Shown here in pieces: positions 1-8,591 of a stretch of DNA of 64,000 bases; position 1 is the stretch's first letter, and the number at the start of each line of letters is the position of its first letter. The notes below the pieces were generated by a model. It did not search any database and was not told the origin of the DNA. It saw only the letters and a program-made list of their open reading frames with translations. The translations under genes were made by a program, and so were the position numbers. The stretch is from Streptomyces sp. NBC_01723. GTDB lineage: Bacteria > Actinomycetota > Actinomycetes > Streptomycetales > Streptomycetaceae. The stretch spans positions 1,848,001-1,912,000 of the forward strand of contig NZ_CP109171.1 in assembly GCF_036246005.1 (NCBI RefSeq), written 5' to 3'.

Positions 1-145
1 GGGTCCCGACCCCCACCCCCGCACGCCGGGCGATGTCGTCCAGGGAGGCACCCTCACCACGCTCGGCGAACGCCTCCGCCGCCACCGCGAGCAACCGCTC
101 ACGATTCCGCCGGGCATCCGCCCGCATGGGCCTGACCTGCGCCAT
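1..145 (-). CDS. TetR-family transcriptional regulator, N-terminal fragment cut by the window edge
   Basis: Reading leftwards from an ATG at 145, the first 48 codons give an N-terminus of the form MAQVRPMRADARRNRERLL followed by AEAFAERGEGASLDDIARRAG. This is the first helix and helix-turn-helix entry of TetR-family repressors. A GGGAG lies just upstream of the ATG. The ligand-binding domain is beyond the left edge, so neither ligand nor target can be named. It is followed head-to-tail by nothing visible here; the gene upstream on the same strand is the PhoX-like gene at 229. Confidence 0.8.
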   Translation of the reverse strand, partial: MAQVRPMRADARRNRERLLAVAAEAFAERGEGASLDDIARRAGVGVGT

Positions 146-228
146 CCCTTTACTCCCTGGCCGGTGGTGCCCCCTGCGGGGTGCCTCCTGCGGCCAGCCT
201 ACCCATGGAGTGGTTCCGTCCGTCCGTC

Positions 229-1689
229 CTACTTCCGCTGACGCTTCCAGGGCCCCGTGATCGCCAGCATGATGCCGGGCGTCTGGATGTTGGCGTACAG
301 GGTGCGGCCGTCGGGGGAGAAGGTGACGCCGGTGAACTCGCTGTACGACGGGTCGTCCTCGTCGCCGATGTTCAGTTCGTTGCGGGCGATGGGGTAGGTG
401 CGTCCGCTGTCGGTCGCGCCGAAGAGGTGCTGGACGCCCTCGCCGTCCTCGGCGATGACCAGGCCGCCGTACGGGGAGACGGTGATGTTGTCGGGGCCGT
501 CGAAGGCGCCGTCGGCGGACGGGTCGGTGTTGACGCCGAGGAGGACCTTCAGCGTCAGGGTGCGGCGCTTGGGGTCGTAGAACCAGACCTGCCCGTCGTG
601 CGGGCGGCCCGGGCTCTCGTCACGGGCGTAGGAGGAGACGACGTACGTGCCGCCGTCCGCCCACCACATGCCCTCCAGCTTGCGGGCGCGGGTGACCTCC
701 CCGGCGGCGAACTGCTTGCGCACCGACGTGGTCCGCGCGTCGCGGTCGGGGACGTCGACCCAGTCGACGCCGTAGACCGTGCCGGTCCTGGTCGCCCGGG
801 AGAGGTCGTCGACGAACTTGCCGCCGGAGTCGAAGCACTTGAAGGCCTGGAGGACCCCGGCGTCGTCGGCGAGGCCGCGCAGCCGCCCCCGGCCGTGCCG
901 GAAGTGCTCCGGCGGGGTCCAGCGGTAGAGCAGGCCGTTGGGGCCGGAGGCGTCCTCGGTGAGGTAGGCGTGGCCGCGCCTGGGGTCGATGACGACGGCC
1001 TCGTGGGCGTAGCGGCCGAACGCCTTGACCGGCTTGGGGTTCCGGTTGGCGCGCCGGTCCTCGGGGTCGACCTCGAAGACGTAGCCGTGGTCCTTGGTCA
1101 TCCCCTCCTCGCCGGCCCTGTCCTCGGTCTCCTCGCCGGTCAGCCAGGTGCCCCACGGGGTGCTGCCGCCGGCGCAGTTGGTGGCGGTGCCCGCGATGCC
1201 GACCCATTCGGCGACGTGTCCGCCGCGCCGGACCTCGACGACGGTGCAGCCGCCGGCGGCGGCCGGGTCGTAGACGAGGCCCTCGGTGAGCGGGACGGGG
1301 TGCGGCCAGTCGTCGCGGTGGCCGCCGAGTTCGTGGTTGTTGACGAGGAGCGTGGTGCCGCGCGGGCCGTCGAAGGCGGCCGTGCCGTCGTGGTTGGACG
1401 GGGTGTACTCGCCGGTCTCCAGCCGGGTCCGCCCGGAGTAGGTGATGATCTCGTAGCGGAAGCCGGCGGGCAGCGCGAGGATGCCGTCGGGGTCGGGGAT
1501 CAGCGGCCCGTAGCCGACGCCGCCGTGGTGGTGGTCGTGCCCGCTGCCGTGCTCGTCGGGCGCGCTCTCGGCCTCCGTGAACGCGAGGGCGTTCGGGGCG
1601 GTGGCGAGGGCGCCGACGCTGCCCGCCAGTGCCACTCCGGCGCCGGTGAGCGCGGATCGACTGGTGAAGTCCCTGCGGGTGAGCGACAT
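229..1689 (-). CDS. Tat-exported PhoX/DUF839-family protein
   Basis: The 486-residue product starts with MSLTRRDFTS and a hydrophobic, Ala/Gly-rich stretch, which is a twin-arginine export signal. The mature part begins near residue 36 and carries a His-rich patch (HGSGHDHHHGG). The body has the PhoX/DUF839 beta-propeller look, with repeats such as GTNCAGG-like and DGPDNITVSPYGGLVIAEDGEG near residues 390-415. PhoX enzymes are secreted calcium/iron-dependent phosphatases, but many DUF839 members are uncharacterised, so phosphatase activity is inferred. The start ATG at 1689 has a GGAG eight bases upstream. Direct repeats resembling a PhoP target lie upstream at 1753-1791. Confidence 0.8.
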   Translation of the reverse strand: MSLTRRDFTSRSALTGAGVALAGSVGALATAPNALAFTEAESAPDEHGSGHDHHHGGVGYGPLIPDPDGILALPAGFRYEIITYSGRTRLETGEYTPSNHDGTAAFDGPRGTTLLVNNHELGGHRDDWPHPVPLTEGLVYDPAAAGGCTVVEVRRGGHVAEWVGIAGTATNCAGGSTPWGTWLTGEETEDRAGEEGMTKDHGYVFEVDPEDRRANRNPKPVKAFGRYAHEAVVIDPRRGHAYLTEDASGPNGLLYRWTPPEHFRHGRGRLRGLADDAGVLQAFKCFDSGGKFVDDLSRATRTGTVYGVDWVDVPDRDARTTSVRKQFAAGEVTRARKLEGMWWADGGTYVVSSYARDESPGRPHDGQVWFYDPKRRTLTLKVLLGVNTDPSADGAFDGPDNITVSPYGGLVIAEDGEGVQHLFGATDSGRTYPIARNELNIGDEDDPSYSEFTGVTFSPDGRTLYANIQTPGIMLAITGPWKRQRK

Positions 1690-1752
1690 GGTGTCTCCTG
1701 TGACGGTGGGCGTGCCGTGGAGGGTGGCGGACCTCGGTCCGGCGTCACGGTT

Positions 1753-1791
1753 CCGCCCGTGACTGAACAGGGATCCCGCCCGTCACTGAAC
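1753..1791 (-). promoter_or_regulatory. Imperfect direct repeat upstream of the PhoX-like gene, possible degenerate PHO box
   Basis: Two 16-bp copies at 1753-1768 and 1776-1791 differ at one base and are spaced 23 bp start to start. Read on the minus strand each begins GTTCAGT(G/C)ACGGG. Streptomyces PhoP binds direct repeats of about 11 bp whose conserved part resembles GTTCACC, so two copies 23 bp apart (about two units) upstream of a PhoX-like gene fit a weak PHO box. The match is partial and this is inference. Confidence 0.35.
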
Positions 1792-1840
1792 GGGAGTTGA
1801 ACTGGCGGAGACCTCTCCCCGCACACCCGCGCCGTGCCGC

Positions 1841-3268
1841 TCAGCCGCCCTGCTGCGACCGCGCCTTGAACGCCGCCTTGCGGGCCTCCTTGGCGATCTT
1901 CTTGTCGGGGTGCAGCCGCCCCATCGCCTCCAGGACGTCCGGTGTGGCGGGGTGCTCGACCCGCCAGGCCGTGTCGAAGAACCCGCTGTGCTGCCGGGCC
2001 AGGCCCTCCACCAGGGCCCGCAGTTCCTCGGAGTTGCCCTCGGCCGCGAGCTGTGCGGCGAGGGTGTCGATGGTCAGCCAGAAGACCATCTCCTGCGGCG
2101 GCGCCGGCACGTCCCGCGCACCGTGCTCGGTGAGCCACACCCGGGCGAGGCCGCCCAGTTCGGCGTCGTCGAGGACCTCGCGCAGCGCGGGTTCGGCCTC
2201 CTTGCCGACGAGCGAGAGTGCCTGCTGGCAGCGGAGCCGGCGCAGCGGTGCGCCGGGGTCGGAACCGCGGGCCGCGGCGAGCAGTTCGCGGGCGGCGTCG
2301 AGCGGGCTCCGCCCGGCCAGCCACAGCTCGGTCTCGGCGTGTGCGGCGGCCGGCGGGAAGGGCGCGGTGCCGTCGAGGAGCGCGTCGGCGCCCTTGTCGG
2401 CCAGGTCACCGACGGCGGGTGCGTCGAAGCCGGCGTCCAGCAGCCGGGCGCGCAGTCCGTACAGTCCGAGCGGGGTGAGCCGCACCATGCCGTAGCGGGC
2501 GACGTCGGTCTCGTCGACGGGTGCCGCGGGTTCCTCGTCGGCGTCGGCCATCAGGGCCTCGTCGACCGGCTGGTACTCGACGAGCCCGACCGGTTCCAGC
2601 AGCCGGAACTGGTCGTCCAGGCGCATCATCGCGTCCGACACCTGCTCCAGGACCTCGTTGCTGGGCTCGCCCATGTCGCTGGGCACGATCACGGAGGCGG
2701 CCAGCGCGGGCAGCGGCACCGGGGCCTCGCCGGGGCCGTCCTCGCCGACGGTGAGCAGGTAGAGGTTGCCGAGCACGCCGTCGAGGAACTCGGCCTCCGC
2801 CTCCGGGTCCCAGTCGAGGGAGGACAGGTCGACCTCGCCGCCCTCGGCCATGGCGTCGACCAGGTCGTCGAGGTCGGGGACGCTCGCGTCGGCGAGGACG
2901 GCCTCCAGGGCGGTGACCCACAGCCCGAGCACGTCCTGCGGCGAGCCGCCGGTCAGCAGGGCGAGGTCCTCGCCCGCGGCGACGGTGCCCGCCTCCTCGT
3001 CGGTGATCTCGACGAGCCCGGTGTCGACGGCGATCCGCCATGCCTCGCTCGCGTACGCCGCGGCGTCGTCGCCGGTCAGTCCGAGCTGCTCGGCGGCGGC
3101 CGGCAGCTGTTCCTCGACGAGTCCGCCCCCGGCGTCGACGCGGGTGTCCGCCCCGGCCCAGCGGGCCAGCCGCGCGGCCCGGGCGAGGACCGGCGTGGAC
3201 AGTGCCTCGCGGGCCAGCTCCGCTTCGGTGCGCAGCCGTGCGGGCGGCAGGGTGGAGCTGTCTGACAT
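1841..3268 (-). CDS. Conserved hypothetical protein, acidic with a basic C-terminus
   Basis: The 475-residue product has no signal peptide or membrane segment that I can see. It is rich in Ala, Leu, Asp and Glu, is mostly predicted helical, and ends in a short basic tail (KKIAKEARKAAFKARSQ). The acidic body with regular Leu/Ala spacing looks like an all-helical, perhaps repeat-type, cytoplasmic protein. I do not recognise the family and give no function. The ATG at 3268 is the first good start; upstream of it is the 290-bp gap before the divergent nuclease gene. Codon use matches its neighbours, so it looks resident. Confidence 0.7.
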   Translation of the reverse strand: MSDSSTLPPARLRTEAELAREALSTPVLARAARLARWAGADTRVDAGGGLVEEQLPAAAEQLGLTGDDAAAYASEAWRIAVDTGLVEITDEEAGTVAAGEDLALLTGGSPQDVLGLWVTALEAVLADASVPDLDDLVDAMAEGGEVDLSSLDWDPEAEAEFLDGVLGNLYLLTVGEDGPGEAPVPLPALAASVIVPSDMGEPSNEVLEQVSDAMMRLDDQFRLLEPVGLVEYQPVDEALMADADEEPAAPVDETDVARYGMVRLTPLGLYGLRARLLDAGFDAPAVGDLADKGADALLDGTAPFPPAAAHAETELWLAGRSPLDAARELLAAARGSDPGAPLRRLRCQQALSLVGKEAEPALREVLDDAELGGLARVWLTEHGARDVPAPPQEMVFWLTIDTLAAQLAAEGNSEELRALVEGLARQHSGFFDTAWRVEHPATPDVLEAMGRLHPDKKIAKEARKAAFKARSQQGG

Positions 3269-3558
3269 CGGCTGTTTCTCCTCGCGCGCCTTGGCCGCCG
3301 TACGGCCGAATCCGGATGCCGTACGGCTCGACGGCCCAGCCTAGACGGGTTTCCACCCATGCCGCCCGGTTCATCTCCCCGTCGGACGGCGTACATGGCC
3401 GAAACCTTGACAACTCGCGTGGCCAGGCACGAGATTGACGCGCGTAGAAAGCGAGGGGAGAGCGGGGGGACACGTGTGTGACGCGGGTCCGTGCGCCCTG
3501 TGGCCCTCCGCCGTCCACCCTCGTCCCGGCGCCACGTCACGTCCCCGGAGGGATCCCG

Positions 3559-5400
3559 TTGGCCAGCAAGTCCTCCACGCGCCTCGCCGCGCTCACCGTC
3601 GCCGCAGTGTGCTCGGCGGCGTCCACCGTCGTCCTCACCTCGCCCGCGCGGGCCGGCTCCGCGTCCGAAGGCCCGGTGCGGGTCCACGACATCCAGGGCA
3701 CCACCCGTCTGTCGCCGTACGCGGGCCGGCAGGTCACGGACGTGGCCGGAATCGTCACCGCCGTCCGCGGCTACGGCTCCTCCAAGGGGTTCTGGATCCA
3801 GGATCCGCGGCCCGACGCCGACCCGGCCACCAGCGAGGGCGTCTTCGTCTTCACGAACGCGGCCCCGGCGGTCACCGTCGGTGACGCGGTCACCGTCTCG
3901 GGCACGGTCTCCGAGTACGTCCCGGGCGGCACGTCCTCGGGCAACCAGTCGCTGACGGAGATCACCCGTCCGACGGTCACCGTCGTCTCCGGCGGCAACG
4001 CGCTCCCCGCGGCGACGACCCTCTCCGCCCGCTCCGTGCCGCGCGCGTACGCCCCCGAGGGCGACCCGGCGGCGGACGGGTCCGTCAACGGCCTGCGGCT
4101 GCGCCCCGACCGGTACGCCCTGGACCGCTACGAGTCGCTGGAGGGCATGACCGTCCGGGTCGCCGACGCCCGGGTGGTCGGCGCCTCCGACCCGTACACC
4201 GAGCTGTGGGTCACGGTGAAGCCCCGGGAGAACCGGAACCACCGCGGCGGCGCCGTCTACGGCTCCTACGACGCCCAGAACACCGGCCGGCTCCAGATCC
4301 AGTCGCTCGGCAAGCCGGCCGACTTCCCCGACGCCAACGTGGGCGACACCCTCGCCGGCACCACCGCGGGGCCGCTCGACTACAACCAGTACGGCGGCTA
4401 CACGCTGGTGGCGAGCGAGATCGGCGCCCTGGAGAGCGGGGGCACCGAGCGGGAGTCGACCCGCCCGCAGAGCGGCCGGGAACTGGCGGTGGCGACGTAC
4501 AACGTCGAGAACCTCGACCCGTCGGACGACACCTTCGCCGCGCACGCCGACGCGATCGTGCACAACCTGCAGTCGCCCGACATCGTGTCCCTGGAGGAGA
4601 TCCAGGACAACAACGGCGCCACGGACGACGGCACGGTGGCCGCCGACGCGACGGTCGGCAGGCTGATCGACGCGATCGCCGCGGCCGGCGGCCCGCGCTA
4701 CGAGTGGCGGGGCATCGACCCGGCCGACAAGGCGGACGGCGGCGAGCCCGGTGGCAACATCCGCCAGGCCTTCCTGTTCAACCCCGAGCGGGTCTCGTTC
4801 ACGGACCGCGCGGGCGGCGACGCGACCACCGCGACGGGCGTGCGCAGGGTGCGCGGCGAGGCCGAGCTGACGTACTCCCCGGGTCGTGTCGATCCGGCGA
4901 ACCCGGCCTGGGAGAACAGCCGCAAGCCGCTGGCCGGCGAGTTCGTCTTCCGCGGCCGCACCGTCTTCGTCATCGCCAACCACTTCAACTCCAAGGGCGG
5001 CGACCAGGGCCTGACGGCGCAGTACCAGCCGCCGTCGCGCTCCTCGGAGACCCAGCGCCACCTCCAGGCGAAGGCCGTGAACACCTTCGTCAAGGACATC
5101 CTCGCCGCGCAGCAAAACGCCGACGTCGTCGCGCTGGGCGACATCAACGACTTCGAGTTCTCGAAGACCGCGCGCATCCTGGAGGACGGCGGCGCCCTGT
5201 GGTCGGCGGTCAAGTCGCTGCCGAGGAGCGAGCGTTACTCGTACGTCTACCAGGGCAACAGCCAGGTCCTCGACCAGATCCTGGTCAGCCCGTCGATCCG
5301 GTGGGCAGGGCGGCTGTCGTACGACAGCGTGCACGTGAACGCCGAGTTCCACGACCAGGTCAGCGACCACGACCCGCAAGTGCTGCGGTTCCGACCGTGA
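3559..5400 (+). CDS. Secreted endonuclease/exonuclease/phosphatase-family protein (ExeM-like nuclease)
   Basis: I chose the TTG at 3559 because GGAGG lies seven bases before it and a normal Sec signal follows (MASKSSTRLAALTVAAV, then cleavage after a PARAG-like site). An upstream reading of the same frame would put non-signal sequence in front. The 613-residue protein has an OB-like N-terminal half (VTDVAGIVTAV, VTVSGTVSEY) and a C-terminal EEP fold: ATYNVENLDP near residue 315, SLEEIQDNNG, NHFNSKGGDQG and GDINDFEFS, ending SDHDPQV. These supply the Asn, Glu, Asp and His metal-binding and catalytic residues. It is probably an extracellular DNase or phosphodiesterase used in nutrient scavenging. 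Confidence 0.85.
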   Translation: MASKSSTRLAALTVAAVCSAASTVVLTSPARAGSASEGPVRVHDIQGTTRLSPYAGRQVTDVAGIVTAVRGYGSSKGFWIQDPRPDADPATSEGVFVFTNAAPAVTVGDAVTVSGTVSEYVPGGTSSGNQSLTEITRPTVTVVSGGNALPAATTLSARSVPRAYAPEGDPAADGSVNGLRLRPDRYALDRYESLEGMTVRVADARVVGASDPYTELWVTVKPRENRNHRGGAVYGSYDAQNTGRLQIQSLGKPADFPDANVGDTLAGTTAGPLDYNQYGGYTLVASEIGALESGGTERESTRPQSGRELAVATYNVENLDPSDDTFAAHADAIVHNLQSPDIVSLEEIQDNNGATDDGTVAADATVGRLIDAIAAAGGPRYEWRGIDPADKADGGEPGGNIRQAFLFNPERVSFTDRAGGDATTATGVRRVRGEAELTYSPGRVDPANPAWENSRKPLAGEFVFRGRTVFVIANHFNSKGGDQGLTAQYQPPSRSSETQRHLQAKAVNTFVKDILAAQQNADVVALGDINDFEFSKTARILEDGGALWSAVKSLPRSERYSYVYQGNSQVLDQILVSPSIRWAGRLSYDSVHVNAEFHDQVSDHDPQVLRFRP

Positions 5401-5422
5401 CCTGAGCCGTGGTGGGGCGGGC

Positions 5423-6127
5423 TCAGCGGGGTGCGAGGCCGAGGGCGTGGTCGTAGCGGGCGACCGTACTGCTCTTCAGGCCCGGCCAGTTCTGGACCCG
5501 CCGCCACGCGGCCGTCGCCGAGCCGATCCCCTCGCCGGGTGCGTCGAGGGCGTCCATGTGGGCCTGGGCGCTCTCCCACTCCGCGTAGTTCAGGACGCGG
5601 GTGCCGTCGGTGCTGAGGTGGAAGTGGGCGGAGATACCGCCGGGGTGCTGCTCCGGTTCGCTCTCCAGTGCCTCGAAGACGGCGTCGACCCAGGCGCGCT
5701 GGCGGCCGGGGTCGGGACTCTCGAACTCGACGTCGACGATCACGACGCACCCCGGGACGGGCGCGGTCCCGCTCTCGCGGGTGCCGCTGCGGTAGCGCCG
5801 GTACCGGCCGAGGCCGAGCCGCTCGATGCCCGGCACGGCGGTGTCGATCTCGTCGACGCGCTCCTGGCGGTGGGTCTTCACGAAGGCCTCGTAGGCCTGC
5901 TCGCTCGCCCACTGCGAGTGGTGGAGCAGCGTGCCGCCGTCGTGGCCGGTGTAGACGTGGTAGCCGAGCAGGCCGCCGGCGGGCCACGGTCGGCGCTCCC
6001 AGGTGCGGGCGACGGCGTCGACGGTGAGGCGCTGCCGTTCGGGGGTGCCCACCCGCCAGGTGCTGAAGAAGGGCGCCTGGACCTCGGGACGGTCGAGTAC
6101 GGGGTGTGCGTCGGTACGGCGGGTCAT
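5423..6127 (-). CDS. Antibiotic-biosynthesis-monooxygenase-like protein with two ABM-type halves
   Basis: The 234-residue product contains two related halves: LLHHSQWASEQAYEAF near residue 70 and VLNYAEWESAQAHMDAL near residue 190, each the strand-W-helix pattern of dimeric alpha-beta barrel (ABM) domains. A fused double ABM domain can form the barrel in one chain. Such proteins act as cofactor-free monooxygenases or quinone-handling enzymes; the substrate here is unknown. The start at 6127 (MTRRTDAHP) is preferred over an upstream one because GGAGG lies ten bases before it. The promoter at 6168-6198 has a MerR/SoxR-type palindrome, which suggests induction by redox-active or electrophilic compounds. 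Confidence 0.7.
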   Translation of the reverse strand: MTRRTDAHPVLDRPEVQAPFFSTWRVGTPERQRLTVDAVARTWERRPWPAGGLLGYHVYTGHDGGTLLHHSQWASEQAYEAFVKTHRQERVDEIDTAVPGIERLGLGRYRRYRSGTRESGTAPVPGCVVIVDVEFESPDPGRQRAWVDAVFEALESEPEQHPGGISAHFHLSTDGTRVLNYAEWESAQAHMDALDAPGEGIGSATAAWRRVQNWPGLKSSTVARYDHALGLAPR

Positions 6128-6167
6128 GCCGGCCTCCACTGCTCGGTGGTCGTCGGGTGCACGCACC

Positions 6168-6198
6168 ACCCTGTGACCTCGACCTTGGTTGAGGTCAA
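6168..6198 (-). promoter_or_regulatory. MerR/SoxR-type operator-promoter of the ABM-like gene
   Basis: On the minus strand a TTGACC -35 element (6198-6193) begins a near-perfect palindrome, TGACCTCAACC-AA-GGTCGAGGTCA arms with one mismatch (6174-6197). Exactly 19 bp after the -35 lies CAGGGT, a weak -10. An overlong 19-bp spacer filled with a palindrome is the hallmark of promoters activated by MerR-family proteins. No MerR gene lies in this window, so the regulator would act from elsewhere. Confidence 0.6.
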
Positions 6199-6301
6199 GT
6201 GCCGCCCGGTAGCGCTACGACGGCCGGTACGACGCGAGCGACGAGGGACACTCCGTGGGCGGTGTCCCTCGTCGCTCGCGTGCGCATGTGGGTGCCGTGG
6301 T

Positions 6302-6727
6302 TCAGCGGTGCCCCTGGTGGCGGTGGCGCAGCACACCCGCCGTGGCCAGGGCGCACGCGGCCGCGCCGGCGACCAGCAGCACCCGCGGATGCCCCAGCCC
6401 CGTCCGCACGGCGCCGCGCGCCCGGTCCGGCACGTGCTCCTCGGCGGAGTGACCGGCCCGGCCCGCCTTGTCCTGCACGGTGTGGCCCGCGTGCGAGGCG
6501 GAACTGCGCAGTTGCACGGTCATGGCGCCGGCCTTGTCCCGCAGGTCTGCGGCCCGGGCCTTGGCGCGGCCCTTCACGTCCGCCTTCCCCGCCAGTTCCT
6601 CCACGGTGTCACCGAGCTGGCTGCGGGTCTGTTCGATCTGCCTGCGCAGTTCGTCGGGGCCCTTGGCCCCGGTGGGCTGCGCGGTGGAACCGGTCCTCGG
6701 GCGGTCCCCGCTCGTCGCGTCGGTCAT
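6302..6727 (-). CDS. DUF3618-domain membrane-associated protein
   Basis: The 141-residue product has the DUF3618 pattern DELRRQIEQTRSQLGDTVEEL near residues 25-45, then an amphipathic helical region (KGRAKARAADLRDKAG) and a single hydrophobic C-terminal segment (VLLVAGAAACALATAGVL) followed by a His/Arg-rich tail. Such proteins sit beside holin-like DUF1469 proteins in actinobacteria and are thought to be envelope-stress or membrane proteins, without a proven role. It overlaps the upstream gene by ATGA (6724-6727), so translation is probably coupled. Confidence 0.75.
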   Translation of the reverse strand: MTDATSGDRPRTGSTAQPTGAKGPDELRRQIEQTRSQLGDTVEELAGKADVKGRAKARAADLRDKAGAMTVQLRSSASHAGHTVQDKAGRAGHSAEEHVPDRARGAVRTGLGHPRVLLVAGAAACALATAGVLRHRHQGHR

Positions 6728-7143
6728 CGATGCGCCCTTTCCCTGATCTGGTCCACGTCGGCCCTGACACTGCCGAGGGCCTCCTCGGGCTTGGGGGGTA
6801 CGGCTCGACGGAGCTGGGCGCGACCGGTCGCGGCGAGGATGCCGGCGATCACGAAGAGCGCCGCCGTCACGATGAGCGCCGCGGCCCACACGGGCAACAC
6901 CAGCGAGAGCGCGGCGGTGGCCGTACCGGCGAGGGCGAACAGACCGACGTACGCGACGGCGCCCGCGGCACCGAGCATGCCGCCGCCGCGCCCCGCGCGC
7001 TTGCCCTTCTCCGCCAGCTCCAGCTTGGCGAGGGACACTTCCTGGCGCACGAGCCGGGAGAGCTGCTCAGTGGCCTGACCGACGAGTTCGCCCACGGAGT
7101 GGTGCTCGTCGTGCACCGGCCTGGTGTGCATGGTTCCGGTCAC
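6724..7143 (-). CDS. Phage-holin-family (DUF1469/YqjE-like) membrane protein
   Basis: I place the start at the GTG at 7143 because AGGAGG lies eight bases before it; an internal ATG four codons later lacks a site. The 139-residue protein has a soluble N-terminal helix (SVGELVGQATEQLSRLVRQE and SLAKLELAEKG), two adjacent membrane segments (AAGAVAYVGLFALAGTATAA and VWAAALIVTAALFVIAGIL), and a charged tail. This is the usual layout of the actinobacterial holin-superfamily III/YqjE group. Despite the name these are chromosomal membrane proteins, not phage lysis genes. It forms a two-gene operon with the DUF3618 gene. Confidence 0.75.
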   Translation of the reverse strand: MTGTMHTRPVHDEHHSVGELVGQATEQLSRLVRQEVSLAKLELAEKGKRAGRGGGMLGAAGAVAYVGLFALAGTATAALSLVLPVWAAALIVTAALFVIAGILAATGRAQLRRAVPPKPEEALGSVRADVDQIRERAHR

Positions 7144-7312
7144 GGTGTACCTCCTCCTCTCGGTTGGAAGCACCCCGGGTACCCCGCGCCGCCGGGCACT
7201 ACCCCTGCCCTGGTCCCCGGCCGGGCCGCACCCCATCCCTACAGCACTCCTTACACATATCTCGTAGAAGAATTAAGTGGAGCTACAGTGTGGGGCCGCC
7301 GACACTACCCTC

Positions 7313-8239
7313 ATGACGACAGACGACGACCGCCCCGCTCCTCCCCCCTTCGGCCGTGCCCTGTGCGCGATGATCACGCCCTTCACCGACTCCGGGGCGC
7401 TGGACCTCGACGGCGCCCAGCGGCTCGCCGACCGGCTGGTGGCGGCGGGCTGCGACGGCCTGGTGCTGTCCGGCACCACGGGCGAGTCGCCGACCACCAC
7501 GGACGCCGAGAAGTCGGCGCTGGTGACGGCGGTGCGGGAGGCGGTCGGGAACCGTGCGGCACTGGTCGCCGGGGTGGGCACGGCGGACACGCGGCACACC
7601 GTCGAGCTGGCCCTGGCCGCGGAGAAGGCCGGCGCGGACGGACTGCTGGTGGTCGCGCCGTACTACAGCCGCCCCCCGCAGGACGCCCTGGAGGCGCACT
7701 TCAGGGAGATCGCGGACGCCAGCGGACTCCCCCTCGCCCTGTACGACATCCCCGGCCGCACCGGCACCCGCATCGAGCCCGACACCCTCGTCCGCCTCGC
7801 CGACCACCCGCGCGTCGTCGCCGTCAAGGACTGCTCCTACGACCTGCTGGGCACCCAGAAGGTCCTGTCCCGCACCGGCCTGGCGTACTACGCGGGCTGC
7901 GACGAACAGATCCTCGCCCTGTACGCGCTCGGCGCCGCCGGATACGTCAGCACCGTCGCGAACGTCGTCCCGGGGCTGTTCCGCGCCCTCCTCGACGCCT
8001 TCGACGCGGGGGACACCGGAGAGGCCGCACGCCTCCAGCGGCGGGCGCTCACCCTGATCGAGCCGATGATGGCGGCGGGCCTGCCCGGCACGGTCACCGC
8101 GAAGGCGCTGCTCGGCGCACTGGGCCTGCCGTCCGGCCCGGTCCGCGCACCCCTGCGGGCCGCGGACCGGGAGACGACCGACGCACTGCTGGCGGCATAC
8201 CGGGGACTGACGTCCGAGACGGCTCAGTTCCAGGCGTAG
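7313..8239 (+). CDS. dapA: 4-hydroxy-tetrahydrodipicolinate synthase family protein (DapA)
   Basis: DapA condenses pyruvate with aspartate semialdehyde, the first committed step to diaminopimelate and lysine, in the cytoplasm. The 308-residue product has the family motifs SGTTGESPT (pyruvate-binding), the catalytic Tyr in LYDIPGRTG and the Schiff-base Lys in VAVKDCSYD. The usual Asn of YNVP is Asp here, so a related aldolase of the DapA superfamily remains possible. I prefer the ATG at 7313 (MTTDDDRPAPPPF) over the GTG at 7277, which would add 12 residues unlike the family. No clear ribosome-binding site precedes it, so the mRNA may be leaderless or nearly so. It converges on the small secreted gene with a 16-bp overlap. 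Confidence 0.75.
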   Translation: MTTDDDRPAPPPFGRALCAMITPFTDSGALDLDGAQRLADRLVAAGCDGLVLSGTTGESPTTTDAEKSALVTAVREAVGNRAALVAGVGTADTRHTVELALAAEKAGADGLLVVAPYYSRPPQDALEAHFREIADASGLPLALYDIPGRTGTRIEPDTLVRLADHPRVVAVKDCSYDLLGTQKVLSRTGLAYYAGCDEQILALYALGAAGYVSTVANVVPGLFRALLDAFDAGDTGEAARLQRRALTLIEPMMAAGLPGTVTAKALLGALGLPSGPVRAPLRAADRETTDALLAAYRGLTSETAQFQA

Positions 8240-8454
8240 CCGTCGCCGAACAGCAGGGTGTGCTCCAGTACGTCCTCGGCGGGGTCGTCGATCTGCCCCA
8301 CGTTGACGTTGAGGAGCCCGACCCGGGGGCCGTTGTGCGAACCGGTCGTCGTCTCGTCGGCGTGCGCGGCCCCCGCCGGAACCCAGCACATCAGCACGGC
8401 GGCCCCCGTCCCGGCCAGCCGGCGCGCCATGGTCCTCGCCCGCTCGTTCGTCAT
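8224..8454 (-). CDS. Small secreted protein of unknown function
   Basis: The 76-residue product has a basic start (MTNERARTMARR), a short hydrophobic segment (LAGTGAAVLMCWVPAGAAHA) and a probable signal-peptidase site after AHA. The mature part is about 45 residues: DETTTGSHNGPRVGLLN followed by VNVGQIDDPAEDVLEH and a hydrophobic end. There are no cysteines in the mature part. I do not recognise the family; the GLLNVNVGQ pattern is reminiscent of small Streptomyces cell-surface proteins but I cannot assign one. A GAGGG lies about seven bases before the ATG. It overlaps the end of dapA on the other strand. Confidence 0.6.
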   Translation of the reverse strand: MTNERARTMARRLAGTGAAVLMCWVPAGAAHADETTTGSHNGPRVGLLNVNVGQIDDPAEDVLEHTLLFGDGYAWN

Positions 8455-8591
8455 ACCAGGCCCTCGTCTCGTCGGATCGGCGTCTGATCGGACTCTGCGT
8501 CCACCCGTTCATCCGCCAAGTCCGCCGCAAGGTCACGGGCCGTCATCCGAACGTGCGGGGGCGCGTGGGGTCACGATCGTGCGACCGTCCC

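Noticed and set aside
181..1800. A 539-codon plus-strand reading over the PhoX-like gene
   Set aside because: It is rich in Gly, Val, Asp and Ala without domain structure, which is the antisense shadow of a high-GC gene. The minus-strand product has a Tat signal and family motifs.
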